Origin: Lautropia sp.
Lineage (GTDB): Bacteria; Pseudomonadota; Gammaproteobacteria; Burkholderiales; Burkholderiaceae_E
Direction: 5' to 3'
Assembly: GCA_030523825.1 (NCBI GenBank)
Contig: JAUNHU010000011.1
Span: 1 to 50,713, forward strand
Length of the DNA stretch: 50,713 nucleotides
The position numbers and the translations under genes are program-made. Shown here piece after piece: positions 8,215-17,051 of the stretch (within the stretch, counting starts at the first letter, position 1; each line of letters begins with the position of its first letter). Under the pieces are notes generated by a model. That model was not told where the DNA came from. It worked only from the letters and a program-made list of their open reading frames with translations, and searched no databases.

Positions 8215-9944
8215 GTCCACACTTGCCCGTGCTCGTCGATTTGCCAGCGCCGGTGTGCCCAGGCGAGCGCAACCGGATCATGACTCGCCAGCAGCACGCT
8301 GCGGCCATGTGCGAACCTGGAGAGTGCCTGCAGCAGTGATGCGCGGCTGCGGGCATCCAGATGAGCGGTAGGCTCGTCCAGCAGCAACACCGGCACATCG
8401 GTGAGAAACAGCCGTGCCAGTGCCAGCCGCTGCGCCTGCCCGCCCGATGCACCATGTCCGCGCATGCCCAGAGGTGTATCCAGTCCCTGTGGCAGGGTGC
8501 GAACCCAGGCATCCAGTCCCACCGCCGCCAGTGCCTGCATCAGCATGGCGTCATCGGCATCGGGCGCAATCAGGCGAAGATTGTCGGCAATGCTGCCCGG
8601 CGCGAGCCACGGCCTCTGCGAAATCAACAGCACATGCTGGCGCAACTGTGCCTGTGGCAGATGCTGCAACGCCCGTCCTTCCCAATGAAGCCCTCCCTCG
8701 AAAGGCCGCAACCCGGCGAGGGTTTCCAGCAGCGTGCTCTTGCCGCTGCCGCTGCGTCCGGCCAATGCCACCCATTCGCCGGGACGCAGCGCCCCCTCCG
8801 CCATGCGCAGCGTGGCGCGCCCCGGAATGGCAATGCGCAGATCATCCATCCGGAAGCCCTCAGAAGGCTCCTGGCGAACACCCTTTGCCGGGGCCACGGG
8901 CGCAGCAGCAGATTCCGGCACAACGGCAGTGCCATCCCTTTCGGGAAGACCATCGAACAGCTGCGCGATTTCGGCAACGGCTGCCCGGGCATGCGCACGG
9001 TCATGATACGTTGCAGCCATCTGCCGCAGGGGCAGGTAAGTTTCAGGCGCCATCACCAGACAGAACAGCGCCACTTCCAGCGAGGACTCCGGACCAAAGC
9101 GCAGAAAACCCAGAAACCCCAGGCCAAAATAAAGCGCCATGGCCGCAACCCCGAGCGCAGCAAAAAACTCCAGCACAGCCGACGACAGGAAGGCAATGCG
9201 CAGAACCTTCATGCTGCGCACCCGCAATTCCTCGCTGGCAGCGGCTACACGCATCGCCTCCGCTCCGGCGCGTCCATGCAGCTTGAGCGTGACAAGACCC
9301 GACACCCGATCGGCAAACAGCCCGGAAAGCCGGGTCAGTGCGGTGGCGTGGCGACGGCTGGCCGTTTCGGCCCCCCACCCGACCAATGCCATGAACAGCG
9401 GAATCACCGGCAGCGTGCAAAAGAGGATCAGCGCCGCCACCCAATCGAAAACGGCCAGAACCGCACAGAACACCAGCGGCAGAAAACCCGCTGACACCAT
9501 CGCAGGCAGGTAGCGGGCAAAATACCCCTCCAGCAGTTCCACCTGGGTAACCAGGGCATCGGCCAGCGCACCGGATGCACGCGAACGAGTCCATGACACG
9601 CCGGAAGACACGAGACGCTGCATCAACGCGTCCCGCAGGCAACACTTCACCTGTTCGGCCACGTGCTGCGCACGGACTTCAGCCGCCCACGCCAGCACGG
9701 CCCGCACCAGCAACAGCATCGCGGCCAGCAGCAGCCAGTTCGACACGGCCGACAGGGGCTGATCTTCGATCACCAGCAGATGCAGGGCGCGTGCCAGCGC
9801 AAACACCTGTGGCAACAGCAACAGCCCCGACAGGACCGGAAGGGCGATGGCAAGCCATACTGGTGCGCCGCGCCCCTGCGCGCGCAACCACTGTGCCGCA
9901 GCCGCCAATTCGGCGTCATTCGCCGGATTTTCGTCCGTCTTCAT
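8211..9944 (-). CDS. cydD: Heterodimeric ABC exporter CydDC, subunit CydD
   Basis: This 577-residue membrane-ATPase half-transporter partners CydC. The transmembrane domain occupies roughly residues 25-320. The nucleotide-binding domain has Walker A GRSGSGKST, a signature region read as ASGGQAQRLALARL, and Walker B VLLLDEPTAHLD. The signature motif is SGGQ rather than the LSAGQ of CydC. The start codon lies 29 nt inside the 3' end of cydX, so translation of the two is probably coupled; the Shine-Dalgarno is weak (AAGAACG). Confidence 0.95.
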   Translation of the reverse strand: MKTDENPANDAELAAAAQWLRAQGRGAPVWLAIALPVLSGLLLLPQVFALARALHLLVIEDQPLSAVSNWLLLAAMLLLVRAVLAWAAEVRAQHVAEQVKCCLRDALMQRLVSSGVSWTRSRASGALADALVTQVELLEGYFARYLPAMVSAGFLPLVFCAVLAVFDWVAALILFCTLPVIPLFMALVGWGAETASRRHATALTRLSGLFADRVSGLVTLKLHGRAGAEAMRVAAASEELRVRSMKVLRIAFLSSAVLEFFAALGVAAMALYFGLGFLGFLRFGPESSLEVALFCLVMAPETYLPLRQMAATYHDRAHARAAVAEIAQLFDGLPERDGTAVVPESAAAPVAPAKGVRQEPSEGFRMDDLRIAIPGRATLRMAEGALRPGEWVALAGRSGSGKSTLLETLAGLRPFEGGLHWEGRALQHLPQAQLRQHVLLISQRPWLAPGSIADNLRLIAPDADDAMLMQALAAVGLDAWVRTLPQGLDTPLGMRGHGASGGQAQRLALARLFLTDVPVLLLDEPTAHLDARSRASLLQALSRFAHGRSVLLASHDPVALAWAHRRWQIDEHGQVWT

Positions 9945-10062
9945 GCACGTTCTTGCCGCGGGCCTGCTGGCGACCGTCCTCTGCCAGCTCGAACCACATG
10001 GCGTTCAGGATGGCAAAACTGCATGCCAGACCCAATCCGAGAACCCACGAGAAATACCACAT
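9916..10062 (-). CDS. cydX: Cytochrome bd oxidase small subunit CydX
   Basis: This small gene of 48 residues starts MWYFSWVLGLGLACSFA, nearly the same as the CydX family start (MWYFAWILG...LACSF in E. coli). The single membrane helix covers about residues 4-22 and is followed by a charged tail. CydX stabilises the heme centres of the CydAB oxidase. AAGGAG lies 8 nt before the ATG. It starts 24 nt after cydB and its last 29 nt overlap the start of cydD in another frame, so it sits exactly where family context predicts. Its tail is somewhat longer than the 37-residue E. coli protein. Confidence 0.95.
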   Translation of the reverse strand: MWYFSWVLGLGLACSFAILNAMWFELAEDGRQQARGKNVHEDGRKSGE

Positions 10063-10086
10063 GCCATCGACTCCTTTCCGCCCGTT

Positions 10087-11244
10087 TCAATAGGCATTGG
10101 GGTTGTCCGAAACGGATCGCACCGTGACCTTGCCGCGCATCACCCGATACACCCAGCTCGTGTAGCCGATGATCAACGGCAGAAAAAATGCCGTGGCGAG
10201 CAGCATGATCCACAGCGTGAGATGGCTGGAAGACGCATCCCACACTGTCAGTCCCAGACCTGGCTGCAACGAGGACGGCATCAGGAAAGGAAACAGCGCA
10301 AATCCTGCCGTCAGCACGATGCCGGAAACGGCTGCCGACGTGCACAGGAATGTCGGCATGCCCCCTCCCCGCCTGAACAGCAAGGCTGCAAGAAGGCTGC
10401 CGCCCACCCCCATCACCGGCCCTGCCCACATCCAGGGCCAGCGGGCAAAGTTCTGCATCCAGCCCCCCGCCACGAGCGACACCGTTTTCAGCGCCGGATT
10501 GCTGGGCACATCAGGCTGCACCGCGCTGGTGATGACATGCCCCGGCAGAGAGGCAACCCACAACCCGCCCAGCGCAAACAGCAGCGCAGTCAGCAATGCC
10601 ATCCAGAAACCGATGCGTGCCGAACGCCGGGCAATCTCGTCGTCGGTACGCCAGGTGAGCAGGGCTGCGCCATGTGCCAGCAGCATGCTCACGCCGACCA
10701 TGCCGGTCAGCAACGCAAACGGGGTAAACAACTGCCACACCCTGCCCTCATATGCCGGCCGCATCGTGGCGGGCTCGACCCCAAAAGGCAGCCCCAGCAG
10801 CAGATTGCCCATGGCCACACCAAAAACCAGTGCAGACACGGCCCCCGAAACGCACAATGTTGCGTCCCATCGGGCGCGCCAGCGGGGGTCGGGCAGCTTG
10901 CTGCGGAACTTGAAACCCACCGGCCGCACGATCAGCGCCACCAGCAACAGCATCATCGCCAGGTAGAGCCCGGAAAAGGAACCCGCATACAGCAGGGGCC
11001 AGGCCGCAAAGATCGCACCACCGCCGGCTATCAGCCAGACCTGGTTGCCTTCCCACACCGGCCCCAGCAGGTTCAGCAGGATGCGGCGCTCTCCATCCGT
11101 TTTTGCCACCACCGGCAACAGCGCCGCCACGCCGAGGTCGAAACCATCCATCACCGCGAAACCGACCAGCAACGCGCCCAGCAGCGCCCACCAGACAAGC
11201 CGCAACGTACCGTAATCCAGAGGGATCAGCGAGGTATCCATCAT
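10087..11244 (-). CDS. cydB: Cytochrome bd ubiquinol oxidase subunit II
   Basis: The 385-residue multi-spanning protein matches CydB in length. The N-terminal segment DYGTLRLVWWALLGALLVGF followed by MDGFDLGV is diagnostic, and GPVWEGNQVW is conserved. Together with CydA and CydX it forms the bd-type terminal oxidase, which oxidises quinol and reduces oxygen with high affinity. GGAGG lies 6 nt before the ATG at 11244, and a second in-frame ATG follows at 11241. The open frame extends 21 codons further upstream into cydA but has no supported start there. Confidence 0.97.
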   Translation of the reverse strand: MMDTSLIPLDYGTLRLVWWALLGALLVGFAVMDGFDLGVAALLPVVAKTDGERRILLNLLGPVWEGNQVWLIAGGGAIFAAWPLLYAGSFSGLYLAMMLLLVALIVRPVGFKFRSKLPDPRWRARWDATLCVSGAVSALVFGVAMGNLLLGLPFGVEPATMRPAYEGRVWQLFTPFALLTGMVGVSMLLAHGAALLTWRTDDEIARRSARIGFWMALLTALLFALGGLWVASLPGHVITSAVQPDVPSNPALKTVSLVAGGWMQNFARWPWMWAGPVMGVGGSLLAALLFRRGGGMPTFLCTSAAVSGIVLTAGFALFPFLMPSSLQPGLGLTVWDASSSHLTLWIMLLATAFFLPLIIGYTSWVYRVMRGKVTVRSVSDNPNAY

Positions 11245-11260
11245 CCATTTCCTCCCCGTG

Positions 11261-12823
11261 TCAGAGCGCCATGCCCACCACGCTGCCCGAAGCAGCAGGT
11301 TCACCATCCGGCTCCGCCGGCCCCTTGCGGATCGCCTTGAACAACAACCGGAAACCGACGATTGCCAGCACCGTGTACAACACGAAAAATATCAACAGGC
11401 TGATGAGCAGATCGGCCACCGACAGTGACGAGACGGCATAGAAGGTGGGCAGCACGCCCTCGATCACCCAGGGCTGACGACCAAATTCGGCCACGAACCA
11501 GCCACATTCGATGGCAACCCAGGGCAACACAGCGCTGAGCACCGCAACCCGCAGAAATCGTGGACTGTGTTGCAATCGGTTGCTGGAAGCCAACCAGAAC
11601 GCGGTACCGAAGAACAGCACGAAGTAAAAGCCAAGCACGGCCATCACGCGGAACGTGACGAACAGGGGCATGACCTGCGGAATGGTGCTGAGTGCCGCCT
11701 GACGAATTTCCCCGGGACTCGCATTCTCCACGTCGTCCCGGTAGCGTTTCAGCAGCAGACCATATCCCAGATCCTGCTGAGTCCCGGCGAACGCCTGGCG
11801 GGCTGCGGAATCGGAAGCATCAGCCCGGACACGCTGCAGCGCAGCGTAGGCACGCATGCCATTCCTCACCCACTCCTCGGTACCCTGCAGGATCTGATTG
11901 ATGCCCGGCATTTCCGTGGACACCGAACGGGTTCCAATAAGCCCCATCAGCCACGGAATGTGCACTGCAAATTCATTGCGACGCTCGTCCTGATTGGGCC
12001 ATGCGATCAGATTGAAGCTCGCCGGAGCGGGTTCCGTTTCCCACATCGCTTCCATGGCCGCCAGCTTCATCTTCTGGTGCTCGGTACTGAGATAACCGCT
12101 TTCATCACCCAGCACCACGACCGACAGGGCCGAGGCCAGACCGAAACTCGACGCAACAGCCAGCGAACGTCTGGCCAGATCCCGATGCCGGCCACGCAAC
12201 AGGTACCAGGCACTGATCGAGGTGACGAACATGGCCCCGGCCACGTAACCTGCACTGACCGTATGCACGAACTTGGCCTGCGCCACCGGGTTGAAAATGA
12301 CCTCGAAAAAATCGGTCATTTCCATGCGCATGGTGTCGGGGTTGAACACCGACCCTACCGGATTCTGCATCCAGCCATTGGCCACCAGAATCCACAACGC
12401 GGAAAAATTGGTGCCAATCGCCATCAGCCAGGTCACCATCAGGTGCTTGACCCGGCTCAGCCGGTCCCAGCCGAAGAAGAACAGACCGATGAAGGTTGCT
12501 TCCATGAAGAAAGCCATCAAGCCTTCGATCGCCAGCGGCGCGCCGAAGATGTCGCCCACGTAATGGCTGTAGTACGACCAGTTCATGCCGAACTGGAATT
12601 CCATCACGATGCCGGTGGCCACACCCAAGGCGAAATTGATGCCGAAAAGCGTGCCCCAGAAAAGCGTCATGCGGCGCCAGATCTCGCGCCCGGTCATGAC
12701 ATACACGCTTTCCATGATCGCAACCAGCATCGAGAGACCGAGCGTGAGCGGCACGAAGATGAAGTGATACATCGCCGTCAGTGCAAACTGCAGGCGAGAA
12801 AGCAGAACGATGTCGAGATCCAT
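11261..12823 (-). CDS. cydA: Cytochrome bd ubiquinol oxidase subunit I
   Basis: The 520-residue subunit carries the three hemes. His20 in LTAMYHF and His187 in KFVHTVSAGY correspond to the heme b595 and b558 ligands. The GRQPW motif near the C-terminal third marks the quinol-oxidation region. The segment with GTQQDLGYGLLLKRY shows the long form of the periplasmic Q-loop, as in E. coli. GAGGGG stands just upstream of the ATG. It is the first gene of the cydABXDC operon and is preceded by an AT-rich promoter region. Confidence 0.98.
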   Translation of the reverse strand: MDLDIVLLSRLQFALTAMYHFIFVPLTLGLSMLVAIMESVYVMTGREIWRRMTLFWGTLFGINFALGVATGIVMEFQFGMNWSYYSHYVGDIFGAPLAIEGLMAFFMEATFIGLFFFGWDRLSRVKHLMVTWLMAIGTNFSALWILVANGWMQNPVGSVFNPDTMRMEMTDFFEVIFNPVAQAKFVHTVSAGYVAGAMFVTSISAWYLLRGRHRDLARRSLAVASSFGLASALSVVVLGDESGYLSTEHQKMKLAAMEAMWETEPAPASFNLIAWPNQDERRNEFAVHIPWLMGLIGTRSVSTEMPGINQILQGTEEWVRNGMRAYAALQRVRADASDSAARQAFAGTQQDLGYGLLLKRYRDDVENASPGEIRQAALSTIPQVMPLFVTFRVMAVLGFYFVLFFGTAFWLASSNRLQHSPRFLRVAVLSAVLPWVAIECGWFVAEFGRQPWVIEGVLPTFYAVSSLSVADLLISLLIFFVLYTVLAIVGFRLLFKAIRKGPAEPDGEPAASGSVVGMAL

Positions 12824-13138
12824 GCGGCCCCCTCATATCCATTCGGCGAGATGAGCGATTTATATTAGCACATCCTAAACAACACACCCTCCTTTTGCTC
12901 TCCGTCCCGAGCCATCACGCTCGTGGCAGTCATCCGCGCCGCCTTTCAATCGGCAGTAGAATTTCTGCTGCCCCTGCTGCCACCGCCTCACACGCTTCAA
13001 ACCGGTCAATTCCTGCCTTTCTTTCTCTGGAACATCCGCGGTTCGATGGCCGTTTGCATTGCGCCAAACCGCCAGGTCGTCAGGGATTTCCCGTAACCCC
13101 ATCAAATATGGCAGGCACAGGCGCCCGGAGACTCAACC
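12824..13138. other. Divergent cydA/sulP intergenic region
   Basis: The 315-bp spacer holds the cydA promoter and dyad (12850-12874) at its left end. A near-perfect inverted repeat lies at 12952-12972 (GGCAGTAGAA and TTCTGCTGCC, one G-T pair). No clear sulP promoter and no credible gene were seen. Confidence 0.55.
12850..12874 (-). promoter_or_regulatory. Candidate cydA -10 region inside a dyad
   Basis: On the minus strand the AT-rich core TAATATAAA supplies a -10 box (TATAAA or TAATAT) about 40 nt before cydA. It is framed by an interrupted palindrome, GATGTGC and GCTCATC, a dyad of about 25 bp. The overlap of dyad and -10 would suit a repressor or redox regulator. No FNR/Anr consensus (TTGAT-N4-ATCAA) was found, and the -35 is poor. 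Confidence 0.4.
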
Positions 13139-15121
13139 ATGCAGATGAACCCGAAAGGCTTTCGATTCCACCCTGCCCTGTTCGACGCCCTGCGCGGCTA
13201 CAACCGCCACGACCTGATGGCAGACATGGGCTCGGGCCTGACGGTGGCCTGCGTGGCACTGCCCCTGGCAATGGCCTTTGGCATCGCCAGTGGCGTGAAA
13301 CCCGAACACGGCCTGATCACGGCTGTCATCGGCGGCGGACTGGTGTCCCTGCTGGGTGGCTCACGGGTTCAGATCGGCGGGCCGGCCGGCGCCTTCGTCG
13401 CCATGCTCTACGCCATCAGCCAGCAATATGGCCTCGCCAACATGCTGCTCGCCACCTGCATGGCGGGCATCGTGCTGTTTGCGATGGGAGCACTGCGCAT
13501 GGGGCAGATGATCCGCTTCGTCCCCACCTCGATCGTCGTCGGCTTCACGAACGGCATCGCCATCGTCATCATGCTCTCGCAGGTGAAGGACTTCTTCGGC
13601 CTGCAGATCGAGCAGATGCCGGCCAATTTCCTCTCGCAGGTCGACACGCTGCTTGGCTACCGCGCCGGCATCAATCTCAGCGCACTTGCACTCGCCAGCG
13701 CCGCACTCCTGCTCATTTATCTCTGGCCCAAGCCACCAAAGCTGCTCACCCAGCGAAAGGCCGCACTCAAGACACCCATCAACACCGCCGAGCAGGCCGT
13801 CACCGACCTCGGCCCCGCCACACTCACCACGAACGACGAATCCGAATTCGCAATCGGCACCACCGCAGCAGCCACGCTCCAGCCTCTTTCCCCCGCGCAA
13901 GGCCGGACGGGATCTCCTGCCCCGAATACCACCCGGGAGCCCTCAGCAGCCGCCGACGCCGCTGCGCCCGCGCAACACCATCCGCATCCAGCGCACGGCG
14001 AAGCGCACCACAGCCCGGAAGCGCCTTCGCCCGGCGCCTTCAGGCGCCTCCTCTGGCGCGTACCGGCGCCGCTGGTGGTGCTGATCCTCGGCACACTCGT
14101 CAGCTACAGCCTGCAGCTGCCGGTGGAGACCATCGGCAGCCGCTTCGGCGGCATTCCGCAAAGCCTTCCCGCCATCCAGGTTCCCGATTTCGACTGGACC
14201 ACCGTGCAGAGTCTGGTCCTCCCGACCCTCTCCATCGCCTTCCTCTGCGCAATGGAATCACTGCTCTGTGCCCGTGTGGCCGATGGCATGACACGCGACC
14301 GCCACGACCCCAACCAGGAACTGATGGCACAGGGCGTAGCCAACATGGTCACTCCGCTGTTCGGCGGCATTGCCGTCACCGGCACCATTGCCCGTACTGT
14401 CACCAACATCCGCAGCGGGGGCCGCACGCCCATTGCCGGCGTCGTCCATGCACTCACCCTGCTGGTGTTCATGCTGGTGCTCGCCCCGCTTGCCGTCCAC
14501 ATCCCGATGGCCGTGCTCGCCGGCATCCTGATGTCGGTGGGTCTCAACATGGGCGAATGGCACGCCTTCAAGCGGCTGCGCGTGATGGGCAGCGCCTTCC
14601 GCATCACGCTGCTCACCACCTTTGCCCTCACGGTCATCTTCGATCTGACGATTGCCGTGCAGGTGGGCCTGCTGCTCGCCAGCCTGTTCTTCATCTACCG
14701 GGTTTCCACCCTCACCCGCATCGACGCCATCGAGGTGCCGGCCCGTATCGCGCAGCTGCCAGACGGCCGGCGCGTCGGCGTCTGGCAGGCATTCGGTTCG
14801 CTGTTCTTCGGCTCGGTGGGCAAGATCGAAGCCATGATGGAAGGGCCGGCGCCCTTGCCACAGGTCGTCGTGCTGGAAATGCACAAGGTCATCTTTCTCG
14901 ACAACACCGGCCTCGATGCCCTGTCGGCGCTGCGACGTGTCATCGACGATGAGGGCGGGCAACTGATGATTGCCGGCGCCAACCGCCAGCCCCTCGACCT
15001 GATGCAGCGCACCGGCTTCCTCGACGAACTGGGGGCAAACAACGTCTTCGGGCACCTGGACGATGTCTATCGGACACTTGATCCGGCCGAACAACGACAT
15101 GACGGAACGAAAGAAGCATGA
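13139..15121 (+). CDS. SulP family anion transporter with STAS domain
   Basis: The 660-residue inner-membrane transporter is of the SLC26/SulP family, which carries sulfate, bicarbonate or organic anions. The transmembrane core is split by a hydrophilic stretch of about 100 residues (roughly 200-300) rich in Ala, Pro, Thr and His, not found in typical SulP proteins. It ends in FRRLLWRVPAPLVVLILG, where the membrane domain resumes. A C-terminal STAS domain (about 545-650) contains VVVLEMHKVIFLDNTGLDAL. GGAG lies 8 nt before ATG 13139, with a second ATG two codons later. The stop overlaps the next gene start. The substrate is not determinable. Confidence 0.9.
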   Translation: MQMNPKGFRFHPALFDALRGYNRHDLMADMGSGLTVACVALPLAMAFGIASGVKPEHGLITAVIGGGLVSLLGGSRVQIGGPAGAFVAMLYAISQQYGLANMLLATCMAGIVLFAMGALRMGQMIRFVPTSIVVGFTNGIAIVIMLSQVKDFFGLQIEQMPANFLSQVDTLLGYRAGINLSALALASAALLLIYLWPKPPKLLTQRKAALKTPINTAEQAVTDLGPATLTTNDESEFAIGTTAAATLQPLSPAQGRTGSPAPNTTREPSAAADAAAPAQHHPHPAHGEAHHSPEAPSPGAFRRLLWRVPAPLVVLILGTLVSYSLQLPVETIGSRFGGIPQSLPAIQVPDFDWTTVQSLVLPTLSIAFLCAMESLLCARVADGMTRDRHDPNQELMAQGVANMVTPLFGGIAVTGTIARTVTNIRSGGRTPIAGVVHALTLLVFMLVLAPLAVHIPMAVLAGILMSVGLNMGEWHAFKRLRVMGSAFRITLLTTFALTVIFDLTIAVQVGLLLASLFFIYRVSTLTRIDAIEVPARIAQLPDGRRVGVWQAFGSLFFGSVGKIEAMMEGPAPLPQVVVLEMHKVIFLDNTGLDALSALRRVIDDEGGQLMIAGANRQPLDLMQRTGFLDELGANNVFGHLDDVYRTLDPAEQRHDGTKEA

Positions 15122-15567
15122 ACCCGCAAACCACACCTGAAAATCACGAACCCCTTTCCGCAGACACCGCGCAGACGGCTGCCAGCTATTCTGCAGAAAA
15201 AGCCAATGGGTTCTCTGCCCACACCGTCACCATCCGCTATTGCACACTGTGCCACTGGCTGCTGCGCGCCGGCTGGATGGCGCAGGAGCTGCTGTCCACG
15301 TTCGGCACCGACCTCGCCGGCGGCGTGAAACTCATCCCCGACACCGGCGGCATCTTCCAGATTCACTGCAATGGCGAACTGATCTGGGATCGCAAGCGCG
15401 ATGGCGGATTTCCCGATGTGAAGCTACTGAAGCAGCGCGTGCGTGACCTCATCGACCCGGACCGCGACCTGGGGCATGTGGACCGGCACTCTCGCAAGAG
15501 CCCCCCGACTCCAGCATCAGAACAGGGAGCACCGCCTTCCCAAAACAGCCATCACGGCAGCGTATAA
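15118..15567 (+). CDS. SelT/SelW/SelH (Rdx) family thioredoxin-fold protein, Cys form
   Basis: The 149-residue protein contains a Rdx domain at about residues 36-120. It starts VTIRYCTLCHW, with a CxxC redox motif where eukaryotic relatives have Cys-x-x-Sec, followed by GGIFQIHCNGELIWDRK and GGFPDVKLLKQRVRD, both typical of the family. About 35 N-terminal and 30 C-terminal residues are polar and probably disordered. The ATG overlaps the SulP stop (ATGA), so the two are translationally coupled. The last 16 bp overlap the 3' end of the convergent aldehyde dehydrogenase gene. A redox role is inferred; the substrate is unknown. Confidence 0.88.
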   Translation: MNPQTTPENHEPLSADTAQTAASYSAEKANGFSAHTVTIRYCTLCHWLLRAGWMAQELLSTFGTDLAGGVKLIPDTGGIFQIHCNGELIWDRKRDGGFPDVKLLKQRVRDLIDPDRDLGHVDRHSRKSPPTPASEQGAPPSQNSHHGSV

Positions 15568-17000
15568 GCTGTTTTCACAGTGGTATAGAACTCACGCGCA
15601 TAGCTGCCCTGCTCCCGTGGGCCATAGCTGCTGCCCTTGCGCCCGCCAAAGGGCACATGGTAGTCGACCCCCGCCGTGGGCAGGTTCACCATCACCATGC
15701 CCGCCTGACTGTACCGCTTGAAATGCGCGGCGTACTTGAGGCTGGTGGTGGCAATGCCGGCAGAAAGACCGAATTCGGTGTCATTGGCAAGGGCCAGAGC
15801 CTCCTCATAGTCCTTCACCCGGATGACACTGGCGACCGGCCCGAAGACCTCCTCCCGGTTGATGCGCATGCCCGCCTCGGTGTCGACGAACAGCGTGGGC
15901 TCCATGAAGTACCCTTTTACATCCTTTCCGGTATGGCATGCCGTGCGGTCACCGCCTGCCGACAGCACGGCCCCCTCTTCCTTCGCAATCTGCACGTATT
16001 CCAGATCCTGCTGCAGTTGCGCCTCGCTGACCACCGGGCCCATGTCGGTGCCCGCAGCGCGCGCATCCCCGACGCGGATGCGGGCCATGCGAGCCTTCAG
16101 TGCCTCAATGAACGCCGGATAGATCCGGTCGGTCACGATCAGGCGACTCGATGCGGTACAACGCTGCCCGGTCGAATAGAACGCACTCTGCGCCGACAAT
16201 TCCACAGCAACATTCAGGTCGGCATCATCGAGCACGATCTGCGGATTCTTCCCCCCCATCTCAAGCTGAACCTTCTTGCCTGAGCGCACGCATGCCTCGG
16301 CAATGGCCCGCCCCACCGGCACCGAGCCCGTAAAGCTGATGGCAGCAATGTCGGGATTCTCGACTAGTGCACTGCCAATCACACGCCCCGGCCCCATCAC
16401 CAAGTTGAAGACACCCGGCGGTACACCTGCCCGATGGATGATGTCGGCCAACGCCCACGCACTGCCCGGCACCATGTCCGCCGGCTTGAGCACCACACAA
16501 TTGCCGTAGGCAAGTGCCGGCGCAATTTTCCAGGCCGGAATCGCAATCGGAAAATTCCAGGGCGTGATCAGCCCGACGACACCAATCGGCTCACGAGTGA
16601 TCTCCACGCCGACTCCAGGACGCACCGACGGGATGACCTCGCCGGCCGTCCTCAGACACTCCCCGGCAAAAAACTTGAAGATCTGTCCTGCTCGCCCGAC
16701 CTCGCCCATGGCTTCGAGAAGGGTCTTGCCTTCCTCACGTGCCAGCAGATCACCGAGAGCCTCCTTGTTGGCAAGGATCTCGTTGCCGATCCGGTCGAGC
16801 AGGTCGTGGCGTTGCTGAATGCCCGACAAAGACCATTGCGCAAAGGCGGCCTTCGCTGCTGCGACTGCCTGCTTCACATCATTGGCCTCACCCTGCGCGT
16901 ACTCCCCGATCACGTCCGACAGATCGCTGGGATTCACATTCGGGTTGTAAGCCTTGCCAGCCACATGCTGCCCATCGATGAGGTTGTCATATCGTGCCAT
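15552..17000 (-). CDS. Aldehyde dehydrogenase, 2-oxoglutarate-semialdehyde type
   Basis: The 482-residue NAD(P)-dependent aldehyde dehydrogenase has catalytic Cys281 in GQRCTASSR and the general base Glu247 in LEMGGKNP. The cofactor region includes TPWNFPIAIPAWK and FTGSVPVG. Overall similarity is to alpha-ketoglutarate semialdehyde (2,5-dioxopentanoate) dehydrogenases of sugar-acid pathways. Co-occurrence with a sugar-acid dehydratase and a keto-deoxy-acid dehydratase supports that reaction; succinate semialdehyde is the main alternative. AGGAG lies 5 nt before ATG. It is the last gene of the 13-gene operon, 51 nt after dctM, and converges on and overlaps the Rdx gene by 16 bp. Confidence 0.85.
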   Translation of the reverse strand: MARYDNLIDGQHVAGKAYNPNVNPSDLSDVIGEYAQGEANDVKQAVAAAKAAFAQWSLSGIQQRHDLLDRIGNEILANKEALGDLLAREEGKTLLEAMGEVGRAGQIFKFFAGECLRTAGEVIPSVRPGVGVEITREPIGVVGLITPWNFPIAIPAWKIAPALAYGNCVVLKPADMVPGSAWALADIIHRAGVPPGVFNLVMGPGRVIGSALVENPDIAAISFTGSVPVGRAIAEACVRSGKKVQLEMGGKNPQIVLDDADLNVAVELSAQSAFYSTGQRCTASSRLIVTDRIYPAFIEALKARMARIRVGDARAAGTDMGPVVSEAQLQQDLEYVQIAKEEGAVLSAGGDRTACHTGKDVKGYFMEPTLFVDTEAGMRINREEVFGPVASVIRVKDYEEALALANDTEFGLSAGIATTSLKYAAHFKRYSQAGMVMVNLPTAGVDYHVPFGGRKGSSYGPREQGSYAREFYTTVKTAYTLP

Positions 17001-17051
17001 TTGAACTCCTGATAAAAATCGAGAAAAGATCGTCCTGACCTCGCAGGTGAG

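Noticed and set aside
9847-11340. 497-codon plus-strand open frame over cydX and cydB
   Set aside because: His/Gln/Pro-rich reading of the complementary strand of clear membrane-protein genes.
12781-14952. 723-codon plus-strand open frame over the cydA start and sulP
   Set aside because: Out of frame with the certain SulP protein and composed of Arg/His/Pro runs.
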